A DNA stretch of 64,000 nt from contig NZ_JACKZC010000010.1 of the NCBI RefSeq assembly GCF_014212495.1, positions 124,001 to 188,000 on the forward strand, read 5' to 3'. The notes below the pieces were generated by a model. It did not search any database. It saw only the letters and a program-made list of their open reading frames with translations, and was not told where the DNA came from. This DNA is from Pontibacter sp. Tf4 (lineage in GTDB: Bacteria > Bacteroidota > Bacteroidia > Cytophagales > Hymenobacteraceae). Position numbers and translations under genes: made by a program. Each line of letters opens with the position of its first letter. Position 1 is the first letter of the stretch. This document shows positions 27,594-36,311 of the stretch, in pieces.

Positions 27594-28532
27594 ATGGCTT
27601 CAGGATTACTCGCTTTATTGGATGACGTGTCTGCACTTGTGAAAGTGAGCGCAGCAAGTCTGGATGATGTACCGGCACAGGTTTCGAAAACAACAAGTAA
27701 GGTTTCAGGCATCGTGATAGATGACACGGCCGTTACCCCTAAATACGTGGTGGGCCTCGACCCGTCGCGCGAGCTTTCCATCATTTACCAGATCGCTAAA
27801 AAATCACTGATCAATAAGTTGTTTCTGATCAGCCCGGCGGCGCTTATCCTTGGCTTTTTTGCCCCCTGGGCCATCACCCCGATCCTGATGATGGGTGGCG
27901 CTTTCCTGTGTTTCGAAGGGTATGAAAAAGTACACTCCATGTTCGGCGGCCACGCCAGTGAGGCAGAAAATACCGAAGAAATGGAGACCATTACCCCGGA
28001 AGAGCTGGAAAAAGAGCGGATACAGGGAGCCGTGCGCACCGACCTGATCCTGTCCTCTGAGATCGTGGCCATTACCTATGCCACCGTAGCCGACAAACCC
28101 CTGATGAACCAGATACTGGTAATGCTGGCTGTAGGTGTTTTTATTACGATAGCTGTGTACGGTTTTGTGGGCCTGATCGTGAAAGCCGACGATATAGGTG
28201 TACACATGGCCAAAGAAAAGCATCACCCAACCATCCGGAAGATGGGATATGGCATTGTAAAGTTCATGCCAAAATTCTTAAAGATACTGAGCTACGTGGG
28301 TACGGCCGCTATGCTGTGGGTCGGTGCCGAGATCATTGCACATGGTATTCCGTTTACCGCCCACGCGCTGCATGACCTCGAAGTATCGCTGGCAGATACA
28401 CCTGCCCTGGCTTGGTTTGCCAAAGCGCTCATCTGCGCCATTGGTGGTCTCATCCTGGGCTTCTTCATTGAAAAAATAGTAACGCTGGTGCGCGGACTTA
28501 TAAAGAAAAAGCCAGCCAATAAAGAACTATAG
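27594..28532 (+). CDS. DUF808 family inner-membrane protein (YedI-like)
   Basis: 312 residues. The N-terminus MASGLLALLDDVSALVKVSAASLDD is diagnostic of DUF808. Then come AVTPKYVVGLDPSRELSI, which precedes the first membrane helices, and about six or seven membrane helices, with a short basic tail (IKKKPANKEL). E. coli YedI is a homologue without an assigned function. Length is typical. Single gene with a strong terminator. Confidence 0.93.
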   Translation: MASGLLALLDDVSALVKVSAASLDDVPAQVSKTTSKVSGIVIDDTAVTPKYVVGLDPSRELSIIYQIAKKSLINKLFLISPAALILGFFAPWAITPILMMGGAFLCFEGYEKVHSMFGGHASEAENTEEMETITPEELEKERIQGAVRTDLILSSEIVAITYATVADKPLMNQILVMLAVGVFITIAVYGFVGLIVKADDIGVHMAKEKHHPTIRKMGYGIVKFMPKFLKILSYVGTAAMLWVGAEIIAHGIPFTAHALHDLEVSLADTPALAWFAKALICAIGGLILGFFIEKIVTLVRGLIKKKPANKEL

Positions 28533-28560
28533 TTTAGCATCGAAACAGAAATAAATAAGA

Positions 28561-28592
28561 AAACCGCGCCAGCTACACTGGCGCGGTTTTTT
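28561..28592 (+). terminator. Terminator of the DUF808 gene
   Basis: AAACCGCGCCAG at 28561-28572 pairs perfectly with CTGGCGCGGTTT at 28578-28589, followed by TTT. Confidence 0.88.
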
Positions 28593-28613
28593 GTTGCTGT
28601 TCACCCAACTCAG

Positions 28614-28713
28614 GGCCTTCGCTAGTATCCTGCGAGTGTGAGTTACCGGTGGCGTCCTACCACGTTTGGAGCAGCTATAGTTTCAGAACCATAATCCGAT
28701 CAAACTATAGTTT
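28614..28713 (+). repeat. Truncated copy of the 155-bp MITE-like element
   Basis: Bases 28632-28670 (GCGAGTGTGAG, then GGTGGCGTCCTACCACGTTT) match the left arm and inner hairpin of the full element at 43632-43786, and 28675-28711 match its middle (CTATAGTTTCAGAAC ... CTATAGTTTA). The right arm is missing and the copy stops at the stop codon of the DUF2236 gene. Confidence 0.65.
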
Positions 28714-29479
28714 ACGAAGCGGGTACGCTGTCGAGTTCTTTTATCTGGTGCATGTACGCGGATGGCAGTATGATGGCTTTCAGGAGCCAGTCGGCGTTGA
28801 TCATTCGGCTAAGTTTGTAGAGGCCCAGCACAGGACTAAGTAACGAAACGGGCCGGAACCCAAGCAGATGGCGCACGCGTGGCGGTACTACCAGCATCTG
28901 GGCTTCCAGCAGCAGGCGGTAGCGCACCAGGCCCAAGTGTTTGCGGTACTGGCGGAACAGGTCGGAGGTATAATGACTGTACTGCAGGTTTTGCTGCAGG
29001 TGTTCGGACCGCATCTGCTCCCACGCGGCAAAAGTATCGGGCAGCCCTGTGAGGCCCATACGGTCGCCTACGCGGTAAAAAACATCGAACACTTCTTCTT
29101 TCTCTTCAAGGGTCAGCCGGCGTTCCAGTACTTCAAACGAACGGATGGAGTAATCGATGAGCATGAACAGAACATCGCGGTAAGCCCAGTCAGGAATGCG
29201 CGCGCCGCGCTTTGCTTCCACTCCGGCATGAATGGCCGCCATGGAATCGATGGCACGCAGGGCACCGGCCATATCCGAGAAAACAATGCGGCGGGCATAG
29301 GCTACCGTAGAGAATAACCTGCCCAACGGATCGGCGGGAAGGCGGCCGGTAAAGTACAGCCAGTCCACCGCTTTGTTCAAGGCAAACTCGGCAGAAGCTC
29401 CCGCAAAAATAAACAGGATCGTATCGCCTTTGCCCCAGATCTGGCGCACGACCGAGCCCGGTCTCACAAAATATTCCAT
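28712..29479 (-). CDS. DUF2236 / MpaB-like oxygenase-family protein
   Basis: 255 residues from the ATG at 29479, beginning MEYFVRPGSVVRQIWGKGD, the usual N-terminus of the family. A GTG at 29587 would add 36 residues, but that stretch contains a CTATAG pair and is probably untranslated. GDTILFIFAGASAEFALNKAVDW and AVAYARR/VFSDMAG-type segments fit DUF2236, the family of the latex-clearing protein and fungal MpaB, which are b-type heme oxygenases. All-helical, cytoplasmic. The substrate is unknown. Histidines of the mid-region are candidate heme ligands. Confidence 0.82.
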   Translation of the reverse strand: MEYFVRPGSVVRQIWGKGDTILFIFAGASAEFALNKAVDWLYFTGRLPADPLGRLFSTVAYARRIVFSDMAGALRAIDSMAAIHAGVEAKRGARIPDWAYRDVLFMLIDYSIRSFEVLERRLTLEEKEEVFDVFYRVGDRMGLTGLPDTFAAWEQMRSEHLQQNLQYSHYTSDLFRQYRKHLGLVRYRLLLEAQMLVVPPRVRHLLGFRPVSLLSPVLGLYKLSRMINADWLLKAIILPSAYMHQIKELDSVPAS

Positions 29480-30027
29480 GTCTTTATAACACTGCAAAGG
29501 CTGTAAATGTGCGAAGAATTCTGATATAAAAAGAGGAATTTCAGTGAGGGCTATAGTTCTATAGTTGCCTTTCGCTGTTTCGGACACAGATGTCTGAAAC
29601 TAAACTGCTTCGGATGTCTGGGTCCTTGTTATGCGTATTACGGGGACATGGATGTCCCCTTCAGTGTGCATCCGGACAGAGATGCCCGGATGAGCTTATT
29701 CATAAGACTATAGCTATTGTTTCTGCTTTATCCTACGGACTGTGCTGTGTATTACAGGTTTCTTTGCCCTCGCTCGCGTCCCGCGAGTGTGCACTATTTG
29801 GTGGCGGCCCGCCACGTTCAGGTTAGCGTCTGATTTTTAAACTATAGCTGTAAATTATAACCCATAGTTTAACGCGGCCAGAGTCCGCTGAATAACTCAC
29901 ACTCGCCAGAGGCGAGCGAGGGAGTTACTTATGATCTTAACAGGCTGAAGGGCTAAATAATCAAGCTCTCATTTAATGCATCACAACTATAGTTTCAGGC
30001 AACTATACACTGGAATAAAAATCCTTC
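29480..30027. other. 548-bp gene-free stretch with palindromes and a MITE-like element
   Basis: Bases 29584-29692 hold several short palindromes (GGACATGGATGTCC, ATCCGGACAGAGATGCCCGGAT); 29766-29922 is a MITE-like element listed separately; CTATAG occurs near 29707 and 29843 and close to 29985. A short open frame at 29590-29826 is not considered a gene. Confidence 0.65.
29766..29922 (+). repeat. MITE-like element, copy B (157 bp)
   Basis: Left arm 29766-29791 (GCCCTCGCTCGCGTCCCGCG...) and right arm 29898-29922 (CACACTCGCCAGAGGCGAGC...) are inverted copies with a few mismatches. Between them lie GGTGGCGGCCCGCCACGTT and ACGCGGCCAGAGTCCGCT, both also present in the copy at 43632-43786. Confidence 0.75.
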
Positions 30028-31077
30028 TTACTCCCCGGATCTGCGCGCCTTGTTAAATGTGCCGGTAGCATGCGTGGCGGGGTAGGTATAGCTTTCCTGC
30101 AGGTATAGTTTGCCTTCATCTCCGCGCACCTGCATGGTAACGGTGGTACCGGCGCCGGTCCAGGCAATGTGCAGTACACCAAAGTTTAGCGCTCCAACCT
30201 GCTCGCCTACCCGGTAGCGGTTACCATCTTTCTTGGCTTCGCGGTAGTGGGTCATGCCACTGGAGGTAAGTTCGTAAAGCGGGTAAGGATAGCCTTTGAT
30301 CTCAGTTTTGGAGAGTTCGCCAACGTGCCGGTCGCCGGAAATGAGGAGTGGAATGGCAGGCTGTGTGCGGGCAAGTAGCTGCAGCAGACGCTTGCGGGCA
30401 GCCGGATAAGCCGACCAGTTGGTGTACGAATTGGAAGTAGGCAGCACCTGCAGGTCAGTGGCGATAATGTGGACGGCGGCATCGCTGTTGGTAAGCTCCT
30501 GTTCCAGCCACTGCCATTGTGCTTCGCCCAACACATCGGCGTGGCTGTTGGGGACATACAGGCCAAAAAGCGTGGTCAGTGGGTCGCGGTGGTACAGGCC
30601 GTCGAGCAGCAGGATTTTTACTTTGTGGTTGCCCTGGCCCAGCGTATAACTGCGGTAAATGCCCTCCTGCTGCCGGAGCGGATGCTGCGCCGGAATGCCC
30701 ATAAAATTCAGGAAAAGCTGCTGGCTCTGCTTTTTGTAGGCGGAGTTCTTGTCGGCGTTGTCGTTGGCGTAATCGTGGTCGCTCCAGATACCAGTTACCG
30801 GGCAGATCTGCAGCAGTTGCTGGTAGCCGGGCACCTGTAACTGGCGGGCATAAGAGTGTTCCATCAGCTGCATGTCGTCGGTATCAGCATAAATATTATC
30901 GCCCAGCCACACCCACAGATCGGGCTTTGCCTGCACAATGTCGTCCCAGAGCGGCTGGGGCTGCGACTGGTTGTTACAGGAGCCGAAAGCAATGGTGGTG
31001 TTGCCGGTGGGTTGGGCTGCCGCGGGCAACCCAGCCAGCCCCAGCAAGCAAAAACAGCAAAACAGGGAAAAGCGCAT
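30028..31077 (-). CDS. Secreted PhoD-like metallophosphatase
   Basis: 349 residues with a signal peptide (LPAAAQ, cut near 21). Motifs of the PhoD alkaline phosphatase family are visible in order: IAFGSCN near 28-35, WVWLGDNIYADTDD near 55-68 with metal-binding aspartates, WSDHDYANDN near 98, and LLISGDRHVGELS near 245. It lacks the N-terminal Fn3-like domain of classical PhoD. Expected to cleave phosphate esters or diesters in the periplasm or outside. No phosphate-regulation site was seen. The SdiA-regulated-like gene upstream runs the same way, 108 bp apart. Confidence 0.88.
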   Translation of the reverse strand: MRFSLFCCFCLLGLAGLPAAAQPTGNTTIAFGSCNNQSQPQPLWDDIVQAKPDLWVWLGDNIYADTDDMQLMEHSYARQLQVPGYQQLLQICPVTGIWSDHDYANDNADKNSAYKKQSQQLFLNFMGIPAQHPLRQQEGIYRSYTLGQGNHKVKILLLDGLYHRDPLTTLFGLYVPNSHADVLGEAQWQWLEQELTNSDAAVHIIATDLQVLPTSNSYTNWSAYPAARKRLLQLLARTQPAIPLLISGDRHVGELSKTEIKGYPYPLYELTSSGMTHYREAKKDGNRYRVGEQVGALNFGVLHIAWTGAGTTVTMQVRGDEGKLYLQESYTYPATHATGTFNKARRSGE

Positions 31078-31185
31078 ACGTTACGGTAAGGTACAGCTAC
31101 ACAAGCAGGTTAGCCACGGTTTAAGTTTCGTTTTTACAGCATAAGGTAAAAATTTTGCCTCATACTATAGTTACCCACGAGCCGG

Positions 31186-32070
31186 CTAAATTCCCTTCCC
31201 GTACTTCACGATCACGCCGCTGCCTTTTTTACTGCCTTCGCTGGCAATATACATTTCGCCGTTCGGTCCGAAGCTCAGGCCTTCCGCCTGTCGGAACAGG
31301 TCCTTATCCAGTTCCACGGTTTTCTGGATGGTGCCCTGTTCGTTTATAACCAGCAGTCGGTGGTTCACGGCATCAAGCAGGTACAACTCGCCCGTCTGCG
31401 GGTGTATTTCCAGCGACGATGGCTGCAGCACGGCGTAAGGATCTTTCTTTTTGCCTGAGGTGGTCTTCAGTTGTTCCTGCGCCAGCGGAATAATAATGGC
31501 CGGTGTTTCCTGCATCTGTTTGCTATCAAGCGGAAGCGCGAAAATGGTCTTTACGGGGCCAAACTTTTCGTCGTAGCCTTTGCAGGCAATCAGCAGGCGG
31601 TTATTTTTCTCGTCCAGGGCCAGGCCTTCGGTGTTCTGGCTGATGGGCAGTATGGAGGCGTGCTCGGTAACGGCAGGCTTACCACTTCTGAAATCCTTTA
31701 CTTCCAGCACCGCACCATCCGAGCGCAGAATGTAAGCGGTATTCTGGTGCAGCACAATGCCTTCGTAGTCGCCGGGGCCGGCAAACGGAATTTTACCGGT
31801 TACCGCTTTCTGCTCCAGGTCATATAAATAAATGGCCCCTTCCTCGTCCTGCACGCAGGCCATCAAACCGTCGTCCAGCAGGGCAATGCCCGATACTTCG
31901 CGCAGTTCGGCTGGCAGGGTCCAGCTGGCCATTACGCGTGCCAGGTCGTCGGTAGAGGCTGCTATAGTTGGTCTGTCGTCGGAGCTATAGTTCTGGGCGG
32001 TGGTAAAGGTAACAACTCCGGCACCCAGCAGGGCGCAAAGGCTTATCGTTTTAAAAAGTCTGTTTTTCAT
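31186..32070 (-). CDS. SdiA-regulated-like beta-propeller protein
   Basis: 294 residues with a signal peptide ending near TFTTAQN. LREVSGIALLDDGLMACVQDEEGAIYLYDLE begins a series of about 40-residue beta blades, ending with QAEGLSFGPNGEMYIASEG; this fits the SdiA-regulated / NHL-like six-bladed propeller family. Function in the family is unproven. Probably soluble in the periplasm or attached outside. It is third in line behind the two-component system and PepSY-like genes, all on the minus strand, so may share their control. Confidence 0.85.
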   Translation of the reverse strand: MKNRLFKTISLCALLGAGVVTFTTAQNYSSDDRPTIAASTDDLARVMASWTLPAELREVSGIALLDDGLMACVQDEEGAIYLYDLEQKAVTGKIPFAGPGDYEGIVLHQNTAYILRSDGAVLEVKDFRSGKPAVTEHASILPISQNTEGLALDEKNNRLLIACKGYDEKFGPVKTIFALPLDSKQMQETPAIIIPLAQEQLKTTSGKKKDPYAVLQPSSLEIHPQTGELYLLDAVNHRLLVINEQGTIQKTVELDKDLFRQAEGLSFGPNGEMYIASEGSKKGSGVIVKYGKGI

Positions 32071-32112
32071 AGTGTGTTATCGTTAGGCTTATAGTTGTTT
32101 GTAACAGAAATT

Positions 32113-32137
32113 CCTGCCGGCTTGTGCGGCCGGCAGG
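32113..32137 (-). terminator. Hairpin downstream of the PepSY-like gene
   Basis: CCTGCCGG at 32113-32120 pairs with CCGGCAGG at 32130-32137. The T-run is weak, so termination is uncertain. Confidence 0.45.
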
Positions 32138-32172
32138 TATCTCTTCTTACAGTTTAAGGCTGTAATCAGAAA

Positions 32173-32631
32173 TTAATCCCAGTAGCTTACGCCGCTGGCT
32201 TCTTTACCGGTTTCATCAAACACCAGTTTTGTGTCTTTCAGTTTGCCATCCAGCTCCACCTGGTAGTAGGTGCGGCCATTTTTCTCCACCACATCCACAT
32301 CGTCTATCTTCTGGTTGGCGTAAGCCGAGCTGATGGCGCTTTTAACGGTAGCCGGCAGTTCTGCTTCGGTTGCATCAATTTTGGTCTGTACAATAGTGCC
32401 TGATGCGTTCAGCTGCACAGTATACTCTTTGGTATCCTTGTCGAACTCGGCTTCATACAGGTCTTTGGTTTTTTCCCACTCAATATTAGCTACCCCCGGG
32501 TGCGCAGTGGTTACGGCGTTCAGCACTACCGATGGTACTTCGCTCTGTTTCAGATCTTTGTCAGTATCCAGGCCCAGGAACGAAAGCGAAAAAGCGGAAG
32601 CCGCTACAAAGGATAAGGTCATTAGTTTCAT
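32173..32631 (-). CDS. Periplasmic PepSY-like (DUF2874) protein
   Basis: 152 residues with a signal-like N-terminus (FVAASAFSLSFLG). Two PepSY-like repeats follow: VPSVVLNAVTTAHPGVANIEWEKTKDLYEAEF (about 32-63) and LPATVKSAISSAYANQKIDDVDVVEKNGRTYYQVEL (about 92-128). Proteins of this type are the usual targets of envelope two-component systems in Bacteroidetes and may inhibit proteases or bind metals. It lies 97 bp downstream of the histidine kinase gene, so it is probably the output gene of that system; this is inference. Confidence 0.85.
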   Translation of the reverse strand: MKLMTLSFVAASAFSLSFLGLDTDKDLKQSEVPSVVLNAVTTAHPGVANIEWEKTKDLYEAEFDKDTKEYTVQLNASGTIVQTKIDATEAELPATVKSAISSAYANQKIDDVDVVEKNGRTYYQVELDGKLKDTKLVFDETGKEASGVSYWD

Positions 32632-32727
32632 GTCAGTACTTTTTTAATGAACAATCAAATTATAGCACTAAAGTACAGGGCGAATCTGGAAAGAATTGGG
32701 AATCAAGGGGTGTTGCGCAAAAAAAAT

Positions 32728-34023
32728 TTACTTTTTTTCAGGCACGCGGCGGCTTCTCCCGAACACGATGGTAAGCAGGTGCTGCCCGCTGTAACTATAG
32801 TTTACCTGGAAGTTGTAGATATTGGCAATGGCCTTAACGATAGGTAGGCCAAGGCCGGTTGATGTCGGGCTGCCGCTGTCGTGGTGGAAACGGGAGAAAA
32901 TGTGCTGTGCATTAAGCGGCTCCGCTTTTTTGCCACTGTTGGCTACGGTTAGCTGCTGCGGCTGTATGGTTATAGTTACGGTGCCCTGCTGGTGGTTGTG
33001 TACCAGCGCGTTCTTCAGCAGGTTGGTGAGCAGTACGGTAGCCAGGTCGGGGTTCATGTGCAGGCGGCACTCTCCTTCTTCGTGCAGGTGTATCGTAATG
33101 GCTTTGTAGTGTATCTGTTCTTCAAAATCGTTCAGCAGTTGCTTTACCAGCGCGTTCAGGTCTACGGTCTCCTCGGCTACAAACTGCTTGTTCTCTATTT
33201 TGCTCAGCAGCAGCAACGATCTGTTCAGGCGGGCCATGCGCTCCAGGTTCTGTATGGCGCCCGACAGCAGGCGCAGCTGTTCCTCGTTCAGGTTGTTTTC
33301 TTCTACCAGCAGCTCCAGTTTGTTCAGGCTGATGGCCAGGGGCGTTTGCAGCTCATGCGAGGCATTCTCGATAAACTGTTTCTGGCTGACGTAAGTGTCG
33401 GTGCTGTTCTGGATGAGCTTGCCTACGGCCTGGTTCAGGGCTTTGAACTCTTCTACATTGGTTGCCTCGTAGGTAATGGGCTCCTGCTTTTCGAGGCGGA
33501 AGGTGCGGAGCTGATTGATGAGCCGGTAAAAGGGTTTCCAGGTTTTTTTGAGCAGGAAGTTGTTCACCACCAATATGCTGGCCAGCAAACCAAGGTAAAG
33601 CCACACAATGGAGTACAGCAGGTCCATGATCAGGTCGTCGGTCTCGACCATGGTATTGATGACGCGGAGCTGGTAATAGGCATCCTGGTGGCGGAAAACG
33701 GTTTTAAGCATGCGCACCGGCTCCAGGTCCTGCTCGTATTCCATGTACATCAGGGTATCGGTGTAGCTATCGGTGTGTGCAAGGGCGCCGGGACCCGAAA
33801 TTGGTTTGATGGCATAGTTAAACTCCCCGAACTGGTGGTGCTGCAGCAAGGTGCTGTCCTGCTCCACGCGCTGCAGGATCAGCAGTTTATAGTTGGCCAG
33901 ACCATCGTCCAGGCTGTCGTAAATTTCGTCCAGCATGTTATAGTACAGCAGCGCCGACCAACCCGTGATCACGATGAACAGAATGGCGGCCAGGTACGAG
34001 ATGGTATGGTTCAGGAGTTTCAT
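32728..34023 (-). CDS. Sensor histidine kinase
   Basis: 431 residues. Two membrane helices (about 9-29 and 132-155) frame a 100-residue periplasmic sensor. The phospho-accepting histidine is in ENASHELQTPLA (about residue 223), followed by an N-box (LLTNLLKNALVHN) and a G-box (GLGLPIVKAIA). Its ATG overlaps the response regulator stop by 4 bp. With that partner it forms an OmpR-type two-component system, typical of metal or envelope-stress sensing. The signal is unknown; the adjacent PepSY-like gene suggests an envelope cue. Confidence 0.93.
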   Translation of the reverse strand: MKLLNHTISYLAAILFIVITGWSALLYYNMLDEIYDSLDDGLANYKLLILQRVEQDSTLLQHHQFGEFNYAIKPISGPGALAHTDSYTDTLMYMEYEQDLEPVRMLKTVFRHQDAYYQLRVINTMVETDDLIMDLLYSIVWLYLGLLASILVVNNFLLKKTWKPFYRLINQLRTFRLEKQEPITYEATNVEEFKALNQAVGKLIQNSTDTYVSQKQFIENASHELQTPLAISLNKLELLVEENNLNEEQLRLLSGAIQNLERMARLNRSLLLLSKIENKQFVAEETVDLNALVKQLLNDFEEQIHYKAITIHLHEEGECRLHMNPDLATVLLTNLLKNALVHNHQQGTVTITIQPQQLTVANSGKKAEPLNAQHIFSRFHHDSGSPTSTGLGLPIVKAIANIYNFQVNYSYSGQHLLTIVFGRSRRVPEKK

Positions 34024-34697
34024 GAGTGCGTTAGTTTGTACCCGATGCCGTAAATGGCCTGTATCTCGAGCTGGGCACCGTGCTCTTTTAGTTTTTTGCG
34101 CAGGTTCTTTATCTGGGAATAAATAAAATCAAAGCTGTCGGCCTCGTCTATCTGGTCGCCCCACACGTGCTCGCCCAGCGCGGTTTTGCTTACCAGCCTG
34201 TTTTTGTTGGCTATAAAATAGAGCAGGATGTCGTACTCTTTCCGGTTCAGGGTAAGTTCCCGGCCATCTACAAACACGGCGCGCTCGTCGGGGTCTATGG
34301 TCAGGTTGTTGAGGCCGATGGTCTGGCTCCCCTCGAAGTGGCGGCGGCGCAGCACCGATTTTACGCGGGCATGCAGCTCGGCCATATGAAAAGGTTTGGG
34401 CAGGTAATCGTCGGCGCCCAGGTTAAGGCCGGCTACTTTATCGTCTACTGCGTTTTTGGCTGATACGATGATAACGCCCTGCGCCGGGTTCAGCTGCTTC
34501 AGCTCTTCGAGCAGGGTAAGGCCGCTGCCACCGGGCAGGCCAATATCCAGCAGGATGCAGTCGTACTGGTAGAGGTTTATTTTCTCGGAAGCGGCATCGT
34601 ACGTATCGGCGGTCTCTACCACATATTGCTCTTCCTGCAGCGACCGGACCATGTTATCCAGCATTTCGGGCTCATCTTCTACTACCAGTATCTTCAT
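34020..34697 (-). CDS. OmpR-type response regulator
   Basis: 225 residues. Receiver domain 1-120 with acidic pocket EDE at 7-9, phospho-acceptor D51 (CILLDIGLPGG), and K near 101 (LPKPFH). The C-terminal winged helix (about 130-222) has LTLNRKEYDILLYF and VSKTALGEHVWGD. First gene of the operon with the kinase; it likely activates the PepSY-like gene downstream. Confidence 0.94.
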   Translation of the reverse strand: MKILVVEDEPEMLDNMVRSLQEEQYVVETADTYDAASEKINLYQYDCILLDIGLPGGSGLTLLEELKQLNPAQGVIIVSAKNAVDDKVAGLNLGADDYLPKPFHMAELHARVKSVLRRRHFEGSQTIGLNNLTIDPDERAVFVDGRELTLNRKEYDILLYFIANKNRLVSKTALGEHVWGDQIDEADSFDFIYSQIKNLRKKLKEHGAQLEIQAIYGIGYKLTHS

Positions 34698-35151
34698 GGG
34701 TTTTAAAGCTAAAGCGCAATTCTGTAAAGTTTCTGGAAATACGGGGAGGAAGGTGGGAGGTTAGGTAAGTTAGAAGTCGGAAGTTAGAGGTCGGAAGTTA
34801 GAAAGTTAGAAAGTTAGAAAGTTGCTATAGTTTAGAAATGTAGAGACGTGCTACGTTGCGTCTTTTTGTCTGAATCAAGATTTACAGGATTTTTGGATTT
34901 TCAGGATTTGGTTTGTAGGGACAGGTCGCGACCTGTCCGCCGGCAGACTGTAACTATAAAACTATAGTTGTTGAGCTGGTAAAAGCAGAAGGTCCCCCTT
35001 TGAAGGGGGCAGGGGGATGACTTTCGGCAACTATAGCACTATACCCCAAACTATAACTATAGCAGAAATTGTCATGATGACGGCTGTTTAATTCTAATTT
35101 CCTGTGTGTTACCTGCGGAGGCTGGCTGCTTAAAACTGTACCTTGGGCACA

Positions 35152-35205
35152 GGTGGCGGGACGCCACCAGGTAGCGCACACTCGCCCGAGGCGAGCGAGG
35201 GCGTT
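35152..35205 (-). repeat. Half copy of the MITE-like element
   Basis: Read on the minus strand it gives TAACGCCCTCGCTCGCC ... GAGTGTG, then GGTGGCGTCCCGCCACC, matching the left half of the element at 43632-43786. Confidence 0.65.
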
Positions 35206-35324
35206 AGATCGGTTATCGTGCTATAGCTATAGTTGGTCATCCCCCTGCCCCCTTCAAAGGGGGACTATTGGCTACTACTATAGTTTGGGCCATAGTGCTA
35301 TAGTTGCCTTCACACAAGTAAAAC

Positions 35325-35390
35325 TGGCGCGAGTCTCCAGACTCGTGACTTATTATTGGGTTGAGTCTCCTGACTCAACTGGCCCGGCAG
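35325..35390 (+). repeat. Two-hairpin element, copy 1
   Basis: Flank GGCGC, hairpin 1 GAGTCTCCAGACTC (35331-35344), linker GTGACTTATTATTGG, hairpin 2 GTTGAGTC-TCCT-GACTCAAC (35360-35379), flank TGGCCCGGC. The flanks recur at 41070, 43300 and 59925 while the stems differ. Confidence 0.75.
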
Positions 35391-35651
35391 GGGCAGGTAA
35401 TTGCGATGGCTATAGTTAACACACCCCTGCCCCTCCTTATCTAAGGAGGGGAGCTTTTCCACCATCTTAATGCAACAGTTATAGTGCTATAGTTCAGCCT
35501 ATCGCGCGGACAGGTCGCGACCTGTCCCTACCAGCCCAATCCTGCAGCCCCTATTTGAAATACCGTTAATCCACCAATCCTGCAAATCCTTCCTGAGATG
35601 CCGTTAATCCTACCGCATGCAAATCAGCTAATCCAGAGGTTCCTTTCATTT

Positions 35652-35760
35652 TAATCCTGTAAATCCTTTAATCCTGAGAATCCTGATTCAGACATAAAAA
35701 AGACGCAACGTATTGCGTCTCTACATTCCCTAAACACTCCAACTTTCTAACTTCTAACCT
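35652..35760. repeat. Direct repeat flanking the R-M locus, left copy
   Basis: AATCCTGTAAATCCTTTAAT, then TCCTGATTCAGAC, AAAAGACGCAA, GTATTGCGTCTCTACATTCC and TTTCTAAC. Nearly identical to 41226-41335, in the same orientation. Confidence 0.75.
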
Positions 35761-35776
35761 CTGACTTCTGACTTTC

Positions 35777-36199
35777 CTACCTTTCCTTACTATAGAGCCA
35801 TTCTGCGGCGCTTTGCTCGGATATGAAGTTGCGGACCTCGCAGGGCAGGGGCGTTTCGGCGGCTATGTCGTAGATGGTTTCGAGGGCGATCTGGCCGAAA
35901 ATGTCGGAGCTGGTGAGGTTGGCTACTTTGCGGAGCTTGCTGTGTTGTAAAATACGGGCTCCTGTACGGGCTATCCACACCTGGTCCTCGCGCGAGGGGG
36001 CGTGCATGCGGCTAAAGTCTGCCAAAATGAGCTCGATGTTGTTGGCTGCCACGTACTCGCTGGCGAAACGGACGGCGGCCCGCAATTTGCCCGACGGTAT
36101 GGCGCCTTTCCACTCGTTCCAGAGCAAGCGCTCATCGGGGCAATGACGTATGGTAACGTATTCGGAATCCAGTACTTTTTCGAAGGTTTTGGTTCTCAT
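35777..36199 (-). CDS. STAS/SpoIIAA-like small protein
   Basis: 140 residues from the ATG at 36199 (a TTG two codons before is not needed). No signal peptide. Pattern of alternating strands and helices: VTIRHCPDERLLWNEWKG, ELILADFSRM, KLRKVANLTSSDIFGQIALE, then a final helix AAEWLYS. This resembles the SpoIIAA/STAS-like proteins common in Bacteroidetes; the gene at 44554-44982 has the same plan and is probably a distant paralogue. Function unknown. It lies between repeat island 1 and the R-M gene. Confidence 0.7.
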   Translation of the reverse strand: MRTKTFEKVLDSEYVTIRHCPDERLLWNEWKGAIPSGKLRAAVRFASEYVAANNIELILADFSRMHAPSREDQVWIARTGARILQHSKLRKVANLTSSDIFGQIALETIYDIAAETPLPCEVRNFISEQSAAEWLYSKER

Positions 36200-36311
36200 A
36201 CGCAAAAAGTTTTTTTGTACTTTTTACTATACGCAGCAATTTACATGGCAACTATAAAATTACCATATAACTACATAAAACCAAATAAGTTACGCATTTT
36301 TAAACTATAGT

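Larger units (their letters stand above)
34763..35776. repeat. Repeat island 1 (mosaic of palindromes and nested inverted repeats)
   Basis: No gene. The ends are inverted copies of each other: the left end (34763-34910) has runs of GTTAGAA, then GTAGAGACGTGCTACGTTGCGTC and TTTACAGGATTTTTGGATT; the right end (35652-35776) has the reverse complement order. Inside are nested inverted pairs: GGGACAGGTCGCGACCTGTCC near 34918 and 35513, and CCCCCTTTGAAGGGGG near 34993 and 35250. CTATAG palindromes are dense. Island 2 (40322-41380) shares most modules. Confidence 0.8.

Noticed and set aside
29480-29587. N-terminal extension of the DUF2236 protein from a GTG start
   Set aside because: The extension contains CTATAG repeats in non-coding-like sequence and family members begin near the ATG at 29479.
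29590-29826. Small open frame over the palindromes and MITE-like element
   Set aside because: It runs through repeat modules, shows no motif and starts two bases after the neighbouring gene's extended start.
32992-34053. Long open frame (353 codons) on the plus strand
   Set aside because: It is antisense to the well-supported histidine kinase; its translation is rich in repeated Q/V/H and lacks any domain, so it is a shadow of biased codon use.
34763-35776. CRISPR array in repeat island 1
   Set aside because: The repeats are palindromic modules of several kinds without uniform spacing or unique spacers, and no cas gene is present.
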